The notes: generated by a model from the sequence alone, not told the origin. A DNA stretch of 64,000 nucleotides from CAIVAT01 sp964473485 (GCA_964473485.1 CAYYPH010000004.1:1-64000), one strand, 5' to 3'; shown: positions 9,263 through 18,565, numbered from the stretch's first letter. A program made the numbers and translations.

Positions 9263-10108
9263 ATGAAAAGATTAGCCCTGGCAATGTTGTTACTCATTAT
9301 CCTGGCCGCATCGTGCACCGAGCGCATCGATGTGGAACTTGACGAAACCTACACCCGGCTGGTGGTAGACGGGGGTATTTCGACCGACACCGGCGCTTAT
9401 GCCATTGATCTGACAAAGACTGCCGATTATTTCTTCAACGAACCGGCTCCCCGGGTGGTCAATGCCACGGTAAGGCTCAATGACGGCGATCAGGAGTTCC
9501 TGCTGCAAGAGACGGTGCCAGGGGTATCGGGCCGGTACCAGACCGATCCTGCTTTTGCCGGTGTGATCGGGAAAAGTTACAACATTACCATCGAACTGCC
9601 CGAGAAGATCGACAACCAGACGGTTTATACCGCATCGTGCCGGATGATGCAGGTAGCCCGTCTCGATTCGATTGCCGTGAATTTCCAGCCCGACTGGGGG
9701 AACAAAGGGGTCTGGGAGATCAAGCTTTGGGCGCAGGACCCACCCGGCGAGGTGAACTACTACATGTTTCACTATTACCGTAACGACACGCTTAAGACCG
9801 ATTCGATCTGGAAGATCTCCACTTCCGACGATCGCTTTTTCAACGGGAATTACATCGCGGGGATCACGGCTGTTTACATCAACAACAACCATCCGTGGGA
9901 AACCCTGCGGCCCGGCGATAAAATCACCCTGAAGATGTCGGGGATCACGAAAGAGTACTTCGATTTCATCAACCAGGTGCAGTTGGCCGGTTACAACATA
10001 CCTTTCTTTACAGGTCCGCCGGCCAATGTGGTCGGCAACATCAGCGACGGCGCGGTGGGCTTCTTCTCGGCCAGCTCGGCCAGCTGGGGGAGGACGGTGG
10101 TAAAATGA
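9263..10108 (+). CDS. DUF4249-type lipoprotein
   Basis: A 281-aa lipoprotein (signal MKRLALAMLLLIILAAS, lipobox LAAS-C) of the DUF4249 kind: after the cysteine it has TERIDVELDETYTRLVVDGG, then a beta-rich body with YTASCRMM and a C-terminal block ending NVVGNISDGAVGFFSA. These proteins are regularly encoded directly after a TonB receptor of the type found here and are thought to be its surface partner. No catalytic residues are apparent. It probably shares the receptor's transcript. Confidence 0.8.
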   Translation: MKRLALAMLLLIILAASCTERIDVELDETYTRLVVDGGISTDTGAYAIDLTKTADYFFNEPAPRVVNATVRLNDGDQEFLLQETVPGVSGRYQTDPAFAGVIGKSYNITIELPEKIDNQTVYTASCRMMQVARLDSIAVNFQPDWGNKGVWEIKLWAQDPPGEVNYYMFHYYRNDTLKTDSIWKISTSDDRFFNGNYIAGITAVYINNNHPWETLRPGDKITLKMSGITKEYFDFINQVQLAGYNIPFFTGPPANVVGNISDGAVGFFSASSASWGRTVVK

Positions 10109-10275
10109 ACCGTCGCGGAATTTCCTTATTCGTTTAAAGCGGGAAGAAGCAACAACCTCTTTGACCTTCTAAATTCCGGCGATCGGCCCGGAAGAGGGGA
10201 TGTTCCGTTCCATGATCTCCCAAAAGGATCTGCATAAAAAAATAATCCAGGCAACTTTTTCATATCAGGATTGTC

Positions 10276-10283
10276 TATATTTG
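10276..10283 (+). promoter_or_regulatory. Bacteroidota -7 element (TATATTTG) for the PKD gene
   Basis: TATATTTG sits 90 bp before the start of the PKD-array gene. A T-rich stretch (ACTTTTT, 10254-10260) lies 15 bp upstream but is not a good -33 TTTG match. Confidence 0.5.
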
Positions 10284-10373
10284 TGACAGCCGATCCATCA
10301 TTTTCCAACCCGGAACCACGTATCCCCCCTCATAACACCCTTTTAAGGAATCCCCGACTCAAAATTCCATCTC

Positions 10374-13300
10374 ATGAAAAAGCTGTTTACCTGTCTCGCC
10401 ATCCTGTTCATCCTCGGTTCTCAGTCAATGGCCCAATCAGCCTGGTTCACCTCCGACTCGCCTCGCTGCACGGGCGAAACCATGCATTTTACCCCGGGAG
10501 CGCCCGGCGGGACCATCCTGATGGAATCCTGGGATTTCGGTGACGGGAATACCACCAATTACCTCCCGCCGACGCCGTTCCCCGTTTATGCCACCCATAT
10601 CTACGCCAGTCCCGGAACCTACACGGTTCAACGCACTGTCAAATTCGACAATTCTACCGTAGTTTACAGCCTCCAGGTGCAGGTTATTCCGCTTCCTGTT
10701 GCCAATTTTTCCTGGTCACCAGCTAACTGCGCCCAGCCGCCTGTCCAGTTTACCGATCTTTCACAACCCAACGGCGGTGGAGCGATCATCGCCTGGTCGT
10801 GGAATTTCGGAGATCCGCCATCGGGGACCAGCAACACCTCGACACTAGCGAATCCTGCTCATGCTTTCACCGCCCCGGGAACATACAGTGTCAGGCTGGT
10901 GATCACCAGCGCCGGTGGATGCACCGATACATTGACCCAGTCAGTGCCTGTGAACATCTCTCCTTTGGCCGGTTTCACGGCCGACACGGCCTGTGTGGGA
11001 CAAGCCACTCAGTTCACCGACCTCTCTGTCGCCAACGCCGCCTCGATCGTTTCCTACAGCTGGGACTTCGGAGACGGCGGAACTTCGACGGCTGCAAATC
11101 CCCTGCATCTCTATGCCTCATACGGGACCTACAGCGTCATTCACACCGTCGTCAATTCCAACGGATGTTCGGATTCTGAAACCAAAACAGTTACAGTCAG
11201 GCCTAACCCCGTCGCCAATTTTTCATTCCCGTTAACCTCCTGCCTGGGAAGCCCGGTGTCGTTCACCGATTTGTCGTCAACTCCCCAGGGTGTGATTGTG
11301 CAATATATCTGGGATTTCGGCGACGGAACCCCTCCGCTGGTCATTGTTTTTCCATCCAACCCGAGTGTGGTGCACACCTTCATCGGAGCTGCCCTGTCGC
11401 ACACGGTAAGGCTGACAGTGACCACTTCGACCGGCTGCACCGCGTATGTTGACAAAACGGTTTCCAGCGCTCCCGCCCCGTTGGCCAACTTCATTTGGTC
11501 TCCCGCGTCCTGCCAGAGCCAGACTGTCCAGTTCTACGATCTCTCACAAACCAATGGCGGCGGGTCCATCGTATCGTGGATGTGGAACTTCGGCGATCCA
11601 TTGTCAGGCGTCAACAATGTTTCGACCCTCCAGAATCCGGTTCACGCCTTTTCCACATCGGGGACTTACAATGTCACGCTGATCATCGCCAACAACGTTG
11701 GCTGCAGCGATACGATGATGAAGATGGTGACGGTGAACATTCCGCCGGTGGCCGGTTTCACGTATGATACAGTCTGCCATGGCGAGCTGACCCATTTCAC
11801 CGACCTTTCCATCGCCAACGCCCCGGCGATCGTTTCATACTACTGGGATTTCGGCGACGGCGGGATTTCCACGCTTGCAAATCCCATACACCTCTACGCC
11901 AGTTACGGCGTCTACCAGGTGACTCATACCGTGACGAATTCCAACGGATGTTCCGATTCCAAAACCAAAACCGTCAGCGTCAAACCGAACCCGGTAGCCG
12001 GATTTTCTTTTACTTCTTCCACATGTGCGGGAAGCCCCGTGGCATTCACCGATTTTTCGTTCGTCCCGGCAGGAAACATGGGATTCATCGTCAAGTGGGT
12101 GTGGGAGTTTGGCGACGGCACGCCGCCATTGGTGATCCATTTTCCCAACAGCCCGAATGTATCGCACACCTTCGCCGGATCTGCCACCCCTTACATTGTC
12201 CGACTCACGGTGACCACTTCCGCAGGATGCAGCGATTGGGAGGAGCATGCCGTGACCTGCACCCCCACGCCTGTTGCTGCTTTTACCCAATCAGGTCTTC
12301 TCTGCTTCATGGAACCGGTTCAGTTCACAAACCTTTCGCAAACCAACGGCGGCGGACCGATCGTTGCATGGCAGTGGAATTTTGGAGATCCTGCATCAGG
12401 GATGAACAACACATCTGCATTACAAAACCCGGTCCACCTCTTCACCGGGACCGGGAGTTACACCATTTCACTTCAAGTGACCAATTCAAGCGGGTGCAGC
12501 GACACCTTCTCCTCCACGACATCGATCAACCTGCCACCGGTGGCCAATTTCACGGCTACAACAGCGTGTCATGGTCAGCCCACCCAGTTCACCGACCTGT
12601 CGATCGCAAATGCCCCGGTGATCGTTTCCTACCTGTGGGATTTTGGCGACGGTATGACATCCGCGCAGCAATCGCCTGTGCATACCTATTCTTACGCCGG
12701 CCTTTACAACGTGGCGCTGGTCGTTGTAAATAGCAATGGTTGCCGGGATACAATCATCCAGCCGGTCACTGTCAGGATACGGCCTGTTGCTGCTTTCTCT
12801 GCCGATACAGTTGTTCAGGGAAATCCGACCCAATTTACCGATCTCTCCTATGTCGCCGGACCCGGGGTGATCGTTTCCAGGCTCTGGAATTTCGGCGACG
12901 GGCAAACCTCCAATGCCGTCAACCCAGCCCACACCTACGGCGGGCCAGGCACCTACCAGGTTAACCTGACGGTCACCGAACAGAACGGGTGTACGCAAGA
13001 TACGACAAGACCGGTGCTGGTGAACCCTGTTTCGGGAGTTCCGGCCACGCGTACCGTGACCAATGTCATCGTCGGTAACGGTGAAACCCGCTGCTACAAC
13101 GCCACTCAGCAGATCATCGTGGCGGGTAGTGGCACCCTCTTCATCGTGTTGCCGGCCGGGGATGTAACCTTCATTTCAGGCCAGCATATCCTGTTCTATC
13201 CGGGAACAAGTGTCCAGCAGGGTGGTCACTTATGGGGTTATATTGCCCCTAACGGTCCCTGGTGTGTGAATCCTTCGGGACCAGTGGCGGAGGAAGGGAG

Positions 13301-13697
13301 AAAGGAGAAGGGAGAAGGGAGAAGGGAGAAGGGAGAAGGAGGAAGGGAGAAGGGGGAAGGAAGGAACAACGATTTACGAATTTCAAATGAAGAATTACGA
13401 TTGACGAATGAAGAATTAAAATTGTTGAATGGGTCTGGAAGCAGGCCGGGAGTCGATGAACATTCGGTTAAGGTTTACCCGAACCCGACGGGCGGTACTT
13501 TTGTGTTGTCGGTTGAAGGGTGTAACGGTGAGGGTTCTGTAGATATATACGACAGAATGGGAAAATGTATCGAAACTCATTCTCCTGGACAGTCAAACCA
13601 GGTAGCGTTGTCATTAGGTGGTCGTCCATCCGGGATCTATCTTGTCAGGGTGACCTGCGACGGGTGGTCTGAGACTGTTCGGATCGTGAAATGGTAG
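10374..13697 (+). CDS. Secreted protein with ten PKD domains and T9SS sorting domain
   Basis: A 1107-aa protein: signal peptide (1-20, ending SMAQ), then ten PKD repeats each marked by W-x-FGD (WDFGDGNTT, WNFGDPPSG, WDFGDGGTS, WDFGDGTPP and so on). From the second domain they form a three-domain super-unit of about 265 residues (FGDP.SG, FGDGG.S, FGDGTPP) that repeats with starts near 10697, 11480 and 12271. After residue ~970 comes a low-complexity linker of GEGRREK and NEEL repeats made by heptanucleotide DNA repeats, then a type A T9SS sorting domain (VKVYPNPTGGTF to the terminal IVKW). Likely a cell-surface or released adhesin/structural protein, with no catalytic domain visible. Confidence 0.88.
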   Translation: MKKLFTCLAILFILGSQSMAQSAWFTSDSPRCTGETMHFTPGAPGGTILMESWDFGDGNTTNYLPPTPFPVYATHIYASPGTYTVQRTVKFDNSTVVYSLQVQVIPLPVANFSWSPANCAQPPVQFTDLSQPNGGGAIIAWSWNFGDPPSGTSNTSTLANPAHAFTAPGTYSVRLVITSAGGCTDTLTQSVPVNISPLAGFTADTACVGQATQFTDLSVANAASIVSYSWDFGDGGTSTAANPLHLYASYGTYSVIHTVVNSNGCSDSETKTVTVRPNPVANFSFPLTSCLGSPVSFTDLSSTPQGVIVQYIWDFGDGTPPLVIVFPSNPSVVHTFIGAALSHTVRLTVTTSTGCTAYVDKTVSSAPAPLANFIWSPASCQSQTVQFYDLSQTNGGGSIVSWMWNFGDPLSGVNNVSTLQNPVHAFSTSGTYNVTLIIANNVGCSDTMMKMVTVNIPPVAGFTYDTVCHGELTHFTDLSIANAPAIVSYYWDFGDGGISTLANPIHLYASYGVYQVTHTVTNSNGCSDSKTKTVSVKPNPVAGFSFTSSTCAGSPVAFTDFSFVPAGNMGFIVKWVWEFGDGTPPLVIHFPNSPNVSHTFAGSATPYIVRLTVTTSAGCSDWEEHAVTCTPTPVAAFTQSGLLCFMEPVQFTNLSQTNGGGPIVAWQWNFGDPASGMNNTSALQNPVHLFTGTGSYTISLQVTNSSGCSDTFSSTTSINLPPVANFTATTACHGQPTQFTDLSIANAPVIVSYLWDFGDGMTSAQQSPVHTYSYAGLYNVALVVVNSNGCRDTIIQPVTVRIRPVAAFSADTVVQGNPTQFTDLSYVAGPGVIVSRLWNFGDGQTSNAVNPAHTYGGPGTYQVNLTVTEQNGCTQDTTRPVLVNPVSGVPATRTVTNVIVGNGETRCYNATQQIIVAGSGTLFIVLPAGDVTFISGQHILFYPGTSVQQGGHLWGYIAPNGPWCVNPSGPVAEEGRKEKGEGRREKGEGGREKGEGRNNDLRISNEELRLTNEELKLLNGSGSRPGVDEHSVKVYPNPTGGTFVLSVEGCNGEGSVDIYDRMGKCIETHSPGQSNQVALSLGGRPSGIYLVRVTCDGWSETVRIVKW
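13305..13436 (+). repeat. Heptanucleotide repeats inside coding sequence (PKD protein linker)
   Basis: GGGAGAA-type 7-mers (13309-13365, with some slippage) give Gly/Glu/Arg/Lys-rich residues. They are followed by AATTTCA, AATGAAG, AATTACG, ATTGACG, AATGAAG, AATTAAA, ATTGTTG, which encode two NEEL(R/K)L repeats (21 bp = 3 heptamers = 7 codons). Since 7 is not a multiple of 3, a 7-bp array survives in frame only in sets of three units. The insert lies between the last PKD domain and the sorting domain. Confidence 0.85.
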
Positions 13698-13782
13698 TTC
13701 ATGTCGCTTCCTGAGCATCCAAGGTTCCTTCTATAACAATGAATATCTGTGATTTGCTTCGGTTAATAACCCGTATTTTGCC

Positions 13783-14784
13783 TTACCTGATCCCCACGTA
13801 CCAGAGGTCATATCCCCCTTTTCCACCAGGCCGGTCGGATGAGAAGATCATCATGATTTCGGTCTCCGATACCCCTTCTTCAAGCAGGATGGGGCGGTAC
13901 TCATTATAGGGGGAATTGATGGCCGGCCCCAGGTTTTGGGGCTGGCTCCAGGAGATGCCGTCGAACCAGGAACGGTAAAGGTCAAATCCGCCGTACCCCC
14001 CTGGCCGGTTGGAGGCAAAAACAAGGGTATACCCGAGGATGAAGGGACACTTATCATCCGAAGCCGAGGCAATCACGGTATCTTTTACGACCTGGCGTTC
14101 AGTGGTGTCTGATAACAGTATCTCAGGATCAAGGATGCCCGGATCGATGGATGCGTACCAGATGTCGAACTGCCCGCCATCACGGTCGGAGCAAAAATAG
14201 ATCCGGTCGTTGGCTGTGTTAAAGGCCGGGTAAAGGTCGTTGGAAGGAGAATTGAGGAAGGTCACCGGTTTCGGCGCTGTGAACGACGGATCGCTCTTCG
14301 AAGAGGTGAACCGGATGTCGAAATCTCCCCCACCATCCGATGCATAAAGCAAGGTGTAAAACCGGTCATTCCAATCGTATCCGAACAGCAGGTTGGGGCC
14401 CAGTTCATCCCCGGGCGAGTTGATCCGGTCGAGCCCTGTACGGATATGCCCGATCACACTCCCATACATCTCCTCCCAACCCGATACGTTATTCATGACC
14501 TCCAGGATTCCCGTTTTCCGGTCGAATTGAATGTTCATGGGCAGGCAGATCACGTCGTACCGGAGTCCCTGGGTGTTGCGGTTGGTCGAAAAGCAGAAAG
14601 GGATAAGCTGTCCCAGGAACGGAGCTGCTGAGTTATAATCGTCGTATGGGCTGTTGAATTCACTGAGGTTGACGGGGGAATCGGGCAGGTCGCCGGGGTA
14701 GTTTTTGGATTTGTCTCTGCAAGAGCCGGTAATGAGCAGCAGCAACAAGAGGAGGGTGGGGGTTTGGAGAACCGTCAATTTCAT
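13783..14784 (-). CDS. PD40/WD40-like beta-propeller lipoprotein
   Basis: A 333-aa lipoprotein (signal with LLLLLLLITGS-C). The body has PD40-type blades: DRIYFCSDRDGGQFDIWYA, LVFASNRPGGYGGFDLYRS and MIFSSDRPGGKGGYDLWYV, plus NSPSNDLYPAF and NSPYNEYRP. Such TolB-like propellers in Bacteroidota are often fused to OmpA domains; this one is propeller only. Probably an envelope binding protein; ligand unknown. The related protein at 48687-49655 has the same blade type. Confidence 0.75.
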   Translation of the reverse strand: MKLTVLQTPTLLLLLLLITGSCRDKSKNYPGDLPDSPVNLSEFNSPYDDYNSAAPFLGQLIPFCFSTNRNTQGLRYDVICLPMNIQFDRKTGILEVMNNVSGWEEMYGSVIGHIRTGLDRINSPGDELGPNLLFGYDWNDRFYTLLYASDGGGDFDIRFTSSKSDPSFTAPKPVTFLNSPSNDLYPAFNTANDRIYFCSDRDGGQFDIWYASIDPGILDPEILLSDTTERQVVKDTVIASASDDKCPFILGYTLVFASNRPGGYGGFDLYRSWFDGISWSQPQNLGPAINSPYNEYRPILLEEGVSETEIMMIFSSDRPGGKGGYDLWYVGIR

Positions 14785-15134
14785 AACAGTAGGAGTGATG
14801 ATTTTAATTGATTCATTGAGTTTATGAAATCCATGAAATTCCTGAAAACCAAATGATCAGTCTGGATAAACCGTTTACAATTACAAAAATAGAACAAATT
14901 CCCGAACATCTCTGTTGCCCCTCCTTAGGCGTAAATCTGAGAGGTCAGCACTTAAAGGATCTTCTTCAGCCTCCGCTGTCCGGGCTCCTCCGTCTTCACC
15001 TCTTCAGGCTGGCGGTTGATCTCCTTCCGGGAATCATAGGATAGACATGCATCGTATTCCGTTGACAACTGTTGTCGCTTCCGCCGGTCAGGCCGATATG
15101 TACGGGCGCCAGCCGGGTAATTGCCGGCAAACTC
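14785..15134. other. 350-bp intergenic region
   Basis: It contains a -7 candidate for the lipoprotein gene (14884-14891). On the minus strand the deacetylase frame stays open for 60 codons past its TAA to a stop at 14952-14954; the implied peptide is Arg/Lys-rich and has no recognised domain. No independent gene is supported. Confidence 0.4.
14884..14891 (-). promoter_or_regulatory. Possible -7 element (TATTTTTG)
   Basis: CAAAAATA on the plus strand reads TATTTTTG on the minus strand, about 100 bp upstream of the PD40 lipoprotein start. The match is exact to TAnnTTTG but the region is A/T-rich. Confidence 0.35.
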
Positions 15135-16097
15135 TTACTTCGCCGCCGCTTTGATGTACTCCGGCACCTCCGGATCACCGGCAAAAAAATCACCCTTCTC
15201 CCCACGCGACAGCGCCCATCGGTCGATCCATGAGATACCCCAATTGCCGTAAACTGTGACGGCAGTCTGGTAGGCGGGGTCATCCAGCGCCTGGCCGAGG
15301 CTCACAAAGGTGTACCCGTTTGACCGGTACATGCGGATCAGCGCACCGAGGTAATGGGAATTGAGCAGGCTGGCATGGATCAGCAGGATGTGGCGGATCT
15401 CCCTGCCGAAGAGCGCCTGCGACCTGCCTTCATAATACTTTAACTTGAGCTCCATATAGGAAAGGTAGTCTTCAGCGATACGACGCATGGTTGAAGTGTC
15501 GCCCTTTTTCCAGGCCCGGTGGTAAGCCAGTGCGAAGAGGTAATCGTCGGTGTCGATGGTCACGGGCGCGGTTACATAATCATGGGCCAACAGGAACCGA
15601 TCAAGAGAATCTGCCTTTTCCTTCGTATTACCGAGATGAAGGAACGGGTGCCTGAAATACTTCAACTTCTTTCCCCTTTCATGCAGAATCTTTGCGGGGA
15701 TGGTCTCTCCTTTCAGCAGGTCGGCCGTGAATGCAGCAAAGGTCACTTTGTTGTAATCCGGGTGCGAGAAGGTGTGATTCCCCAGGTCTAACCCCTGGTC
15801 GGTCCAGCGTTCCAGGAATTTCACACGGTACTCCAACAGGCGGTTTTCATGGTAGAGTTTATTGCCGTTGACAAAGCCGATAGCTGGCACCACGTATTGT
15901 TTCAGGGAGGCCAGGAGACCGTTGAACACGCGTGACTGGAAAGCCGAATCCGGCATTCCGTAACTGACCACGGGAAGGTCGTCGATGGTCAGGCACACCT
16001 GCTTTGGTTGGGCGTGCAGCAGGCACGGGAGCAGAGCAAGTATCAGCGCCAAGAAGGCTTTGGTGGGTGCTTTGCGCAAAATGAGTCTGTGAAACAT
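15135..16097 (-). CDS. Secreted polysaccharide deacetylase-family protein
   Basis: A 320-aa protein with signal peptide (to about residue 29, LLHAQ). It carries the three NodB-type blocks: TIDDLP (metal aspartates, usually TFDDGP), GNHTFSHPD (the H-x3-H metal pair) and RHPFLHLG, plus LLIHASLLN near the C-terminus, where the catalytic base histidine often lies. The family removes acetyl groups from chitin, peptidoglycan or other polysaccharides with a divalent metal. Substrate cannot be told. The frame remains open for 60 codons beyond the TAA stop, which I take as chance. Upstream there is an unrelated AT-rich toxin-antitoxin locus. Confidence 0.82.
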   Translation of the reverse strand: MFHRLILRKAPTKAFLALILALLPCLLHAQPKQVCLTIDDLPVVSYGMPDSAFQSRVFNGLLASLKQYVVPAIGFVNGNKLYHENRLLEYRVKFLERWTDQGLDLGNHTFSHPDYNKVTFAAFTADLLKGETIPAKILHERGKKLKYFRHPFLHLGNTKEKADSLDRFLLAHDYVTAPVTIDTDDYLFALAYHRAWKKGDTSTMRRIAEDYLSYMELKLKYYEGRSQALFGREIRHILLIHASLLNSHYLGALIRMYRSNGYTFVSLGQALDDPAYQTAVTVYGNWGISWIDRWALSRGEKGDFFAGDPEVPEYIKAAAK

Positions 16098-16280
16098 AAG
16101 GGATTATGGTCGATGTCAGCTGTTTTTTGAATTGGCTATGTTGATCGATGTTCTCAGATCACCCCGAAACAGATCGCGATGAAACCCGGTCCGTTCAGAC
16201 CGCCGTGCATGATGATATCGGACAAGGAGTGCCATTAAGATCGATATTCTTCCAGGCAATCAGGTTTACCCGGATTAACT

Positions 16281-16909
16281 TCAGATGCTCTTTAAAATAT
16301 TTTCCACGCAACTGTCAAAATCGTTAAAAACGTTGGTCAAACGCTGAAGTTCCTGAATATAAATTTTTCGTTTTTCCTCAAGTTTCCTGATAAAGGTTTC
16401 ACGGTTAAACTCCATACCATAGGTGCTGAGTTTTTTATCGACCAGATCAAAATCTACCGGTACTTTGTTTAGCAATAATTCATTCAGGTCATACACATCA
16501 CGCGCTTTAAACCGTGTTACAACAGCGCGGATCTTCTCTGCCAAAATTTCTTCAGTGTTGAGCGCCAAGATGAAATAATTTGGCAGGTCGTGATAAACCG
16601 GCCGTATAATTTCTTGTAAAGGTTTTCGGTATATGTCCTTCTCCCGGAAATCAAAACTGATTTTGCAAAAAGATCCTCAATCAAAGAAACGATTTTGCCA
16701 GGCTGAAGGTCGAAGAAATTGAAATCAAGATCTTCCGAGAACCGCTTTATCCCATAACACTTTTGCAGGCAGGTACCACCTTTGAAATAAATCGTGTTGA
16801 ACCCTTCATATATTTTCGACAATACAAAATGCTGATAATAATCAAGTTCCAGTTGACGGAGGTTATACCCTGTTTTTCCCTTATACAACTGCAACTCTTC
16901 TCTTTCCAT
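16281..16909 (-). pseudogene. abiEii: AbiEii-type nucleotidyltransferase toxin, frameshifted
   Basis: Two overlapping frames together make one AbiEii protein. The first (16909 down to about 16597) has FKGGTCLQKCYGIKRFSEDL followed by DF, the GG(T/S)-x-L ... DLD nucleotidyltransferase core. The second (from about 16594 to 16281) has EEILAEKIRAVVTRFKARD, the C-terminal signature. Adding one A in the AAA run at 16595-16597 (plus strand) restores YGRFYHDLPNYFILALNTEE across the break. AbiE toxins use GTP to block growth during phage infection. As read, the toxin is truncated and probably inactive. Start is 2 bp after the antitoxin stop. Low GC compared with neighbours suggests acquisition by transfer. 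Confidence 0.8.
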
Positions 16910-16911
16910 GG

Positions 16912-17622
16912 TTAAAGATCTTCATTTATGATCAGTTTCCATTTTTTGTCCCTGATTCCATTATCGCCAAGCATACTGTTCAGGCGTTCATATTTACCGT
17001 TAATGCGAATATTACGGATAATGATATGGTTCCTCTCAAGCAGATATCCGATCCTTTTGTTCAACAAAGGGGAATCAATTTTATTGAGGTAGTGCTCCAG
17101 TAATATCGGGTTGATTTTGTCAATGAACGCAGAGATGAAAGAATCGGTCTCCGACAGGTACACCTTGGATAAAAAAAAGGTGCAGTCTATCAGCGTCTTT
17201 TCCATATTGGAGATGAAGACTTCTGTGTTGTCTGTTAAAACTTTTTTATATCCAAAAAAAAGATCCTTACGGACCTTGTGGAAATTTACCGTGACACGCT
17301 CTACAACCTGATGGTTGAGGACTTTGTCTGTAACCAGGTCCAGGTTTGTAAACCGTTGAGAAGTACTGCCGTAAAACTCAAGAGCGGAATGGAGTCCAAT
17401 ATAGGTACCGGGAAAAAGTTTTTGATAAAGAAACTTGTTTTCAATCCGCCTTAGTGAATAATACTTGTTCTTCAGACGAAAGATTTTTTCCTGTTTTACC
17501 CATCGGCTCATGGTGCTTATTACCACCTCTTTCCGTTGCCCGGTAAGTTTGACTACATCATTTAACGTGAATACTTCAAGGCCCAGGGTTTCAAGTGAAC
17601 GATAGAAAGACAAGAAATCCAT
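16912..17622 (-). CDS. abiEi: AbiEi-type antitoxin / transcriptional repressor
   Basis: A 236-aa protein directly upstream of the AbiEii toxin, the standard type IV toxin-antitoxin order. The N-terminal ~75 residues form a winged helix (FTLNDVVKLTGQRKEVVIST, then RLKNKYYSL). The middle has GTYIGLHSALEFYGSTSQR and the C-terminal part FISNMEKTLIDC, both typical of AbiEi. The family represses its own operon by binding inverted repeats and neutralises the toxin without a stable complex. The gene appears intact although the toxin does not. It is AT-rich. Confidence 0.82.
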   Translation of the reverse strand: MDFLSFYRSLETLGLEVFTLNDVVKLTGQRKEVVISTMSRWVKQEKIFRLKNKYYSLRRIENKFLYQKLFPGTYIGLHSALEFYGSTSQRFTNLDLVTDKVLNHQVVERVTVNFHKVRKDLFFGYKKVLTDNTEVFISNMEKTLIDCTFFLSKVYLSETDSFISAFIDKINPILLEHYLNKIDSPLLNKRIGYLLERNHIIIRNIRINGKYERLNSMLGDNGIRDKKWKLIINEDL

Positions 17623-17642
17623 GGCATCTGGAATGTTTCTGA

Positions 17643-17676
17643 CAAAGATAAGTAACTTTTATTAATTATAAACAAA
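17643..17676 (-). promoter_or_regulatory. AbiE operon promoter (TTTG-N22-TATCTTTG)
   Basis: On the minus strand TTTG (17676-17673) is separated by 22 bp from TATCTTTG (17650-17643), an exact match to the Bacteroidota sigma-ABfr consensus spacing. The antitoxin start is 20 bp downstream. Confidence 0.7.
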
Positions 17677-17800
17677 CACTATTGTTTATTTTTATTTAAT
17701 AAAAGTATTTTTTAAATCAGTACCAAATATCGGATCCCCTGCAGTTTCAGGATGAGATACGCAGTCACCAGTATTTGACTACAACGGGATAGGACCCGTC

Positions 17801-18532
17801 TTAATTCAGCGGAAGCACATAGTTCACCCCCACATTGAACCCTACATAGGCATTGTGAACGGGGTCGTAGTTGCCGCTGGTATTCTTGATCTGGTAATCG
17901 GGGGCGATGATATCCGTCAGTCCGTAGGCAAATGAGGCAGCGGCGTCGATCATCAGGTTTTTGGTTATTACGAACTCTACTCCAAGGTCGAGGCGCGCCA
18001 TGATGTCGAAGGAATTGAACCGGTTCTTGATATCTGACTGTGATATGAGCTCGGTGGTTCCCGGGATGTATTTCTTATAGTCGTAGGTGCCTGTCGTATC
18101 CATCAGGGTATAATAATAATTCTGATTGGCGCTCATCAGGAAATTAAACTGGGGGCCGATTGCTCCCATAAACTTGACGACCTCGCCACCTGCTCTGAAT
18201 TTGAAAAGCAACGGCAACTGGAAATAATTCAATGCGATGTCCCTGGTAAAAGTAGTGTCGGCTTTGTCTTTGGAATAATTCTGCCCCAGCCGCTGGAATC
18301 CCAGTTCCAGCTTGAGACCCAGGTTGTTGTTGAAATCAAATCCCACATTGGCATTGAAAGCATAACTGAACGACACTTCGACATCGAGGTCGGAATAACC
18401 GTAGTTGTTCTGGTTGATGAACCAGGTCGTCAGTCCGGTTCCTCCGGCGCCGAAATAAAGCTGTTTCTGGGCGAACAGGGAGCCTGCAGCGAAGGTGCCG
18501 ATCAAAGCAACAAGAAGTAATCTTTTTCTCAT
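17801..18532 (-). CDS. Outer-membrane beta-barrel protein (PorT-like)
   Basis: A 243-aa protein with a signal peptide (1-21, SLFAQ) followed by alternating hydrophobic strands, for example LYFGAGGTGLTTWFINQNNY, GLKLELGFQRLGQNYS, LPLLFKFRAGG and the last strand VGFNVGVNYVLPL. This fits a small 8-stranded barrel of the kind annotated as outer membrane beta-barrel or PorT family. No function can be inferred. A TAnnTTTG-type element lies 25 bp upstream and the gene is probably monocistronic. Confidence 0.75.
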   Translation of the reverse strand: MRKRLLLVALIGTFAAGSLFAQKQLYFGAGGTGLTTWFINQNNYGYSDLDVEVSFSYAFNANVGFDFNNNLGLKLELGFQRLGQNYSKDKADTTFTRDIALNYFQLPLLFKFRAGGEVVKFMGAIGPQFNFLMSANQNYYYTLMDTTGTYDYKKYIPGTTELISQSDIKNRFNSFDIMARLDLGVEFVITKNLMIDAAASFAYGLTDIIAPDYQIKNTSGNYDPVHNAYVGFNVGVNYVLPLN

Positions 18533-18557
18533 ATTCTTTACTTTTAAATGTTTCCGG

Positions 18558-18565
18558 CAAAAGTA
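18558..18565 (-). promoter_or_regulatory. -7 element (TACTTTTG) of the barrel-protein gene
   Basis: CAAAAGTA on the plus strand is TACTTTTG on the minus strand, matching TAnnTTTG, 25 bp before the start codon at 18532. Confidence 0.5.

Noticed and set aside
14952..15137. Deacetylase readthrough past TAA into 60 further open codons
   Set aside because: The extension is Arg/Lys-rich without a domain, and the protein already has all family motifs before the stop; chance openness is more likely.
16140..16230. Coding-like minus-strand stretch (MHGGLNGPGF...) between deacetylase and AbiE genes
   Set aside because: Too short, bounded by a stop, no family recognised; may be chance or an old remnant.
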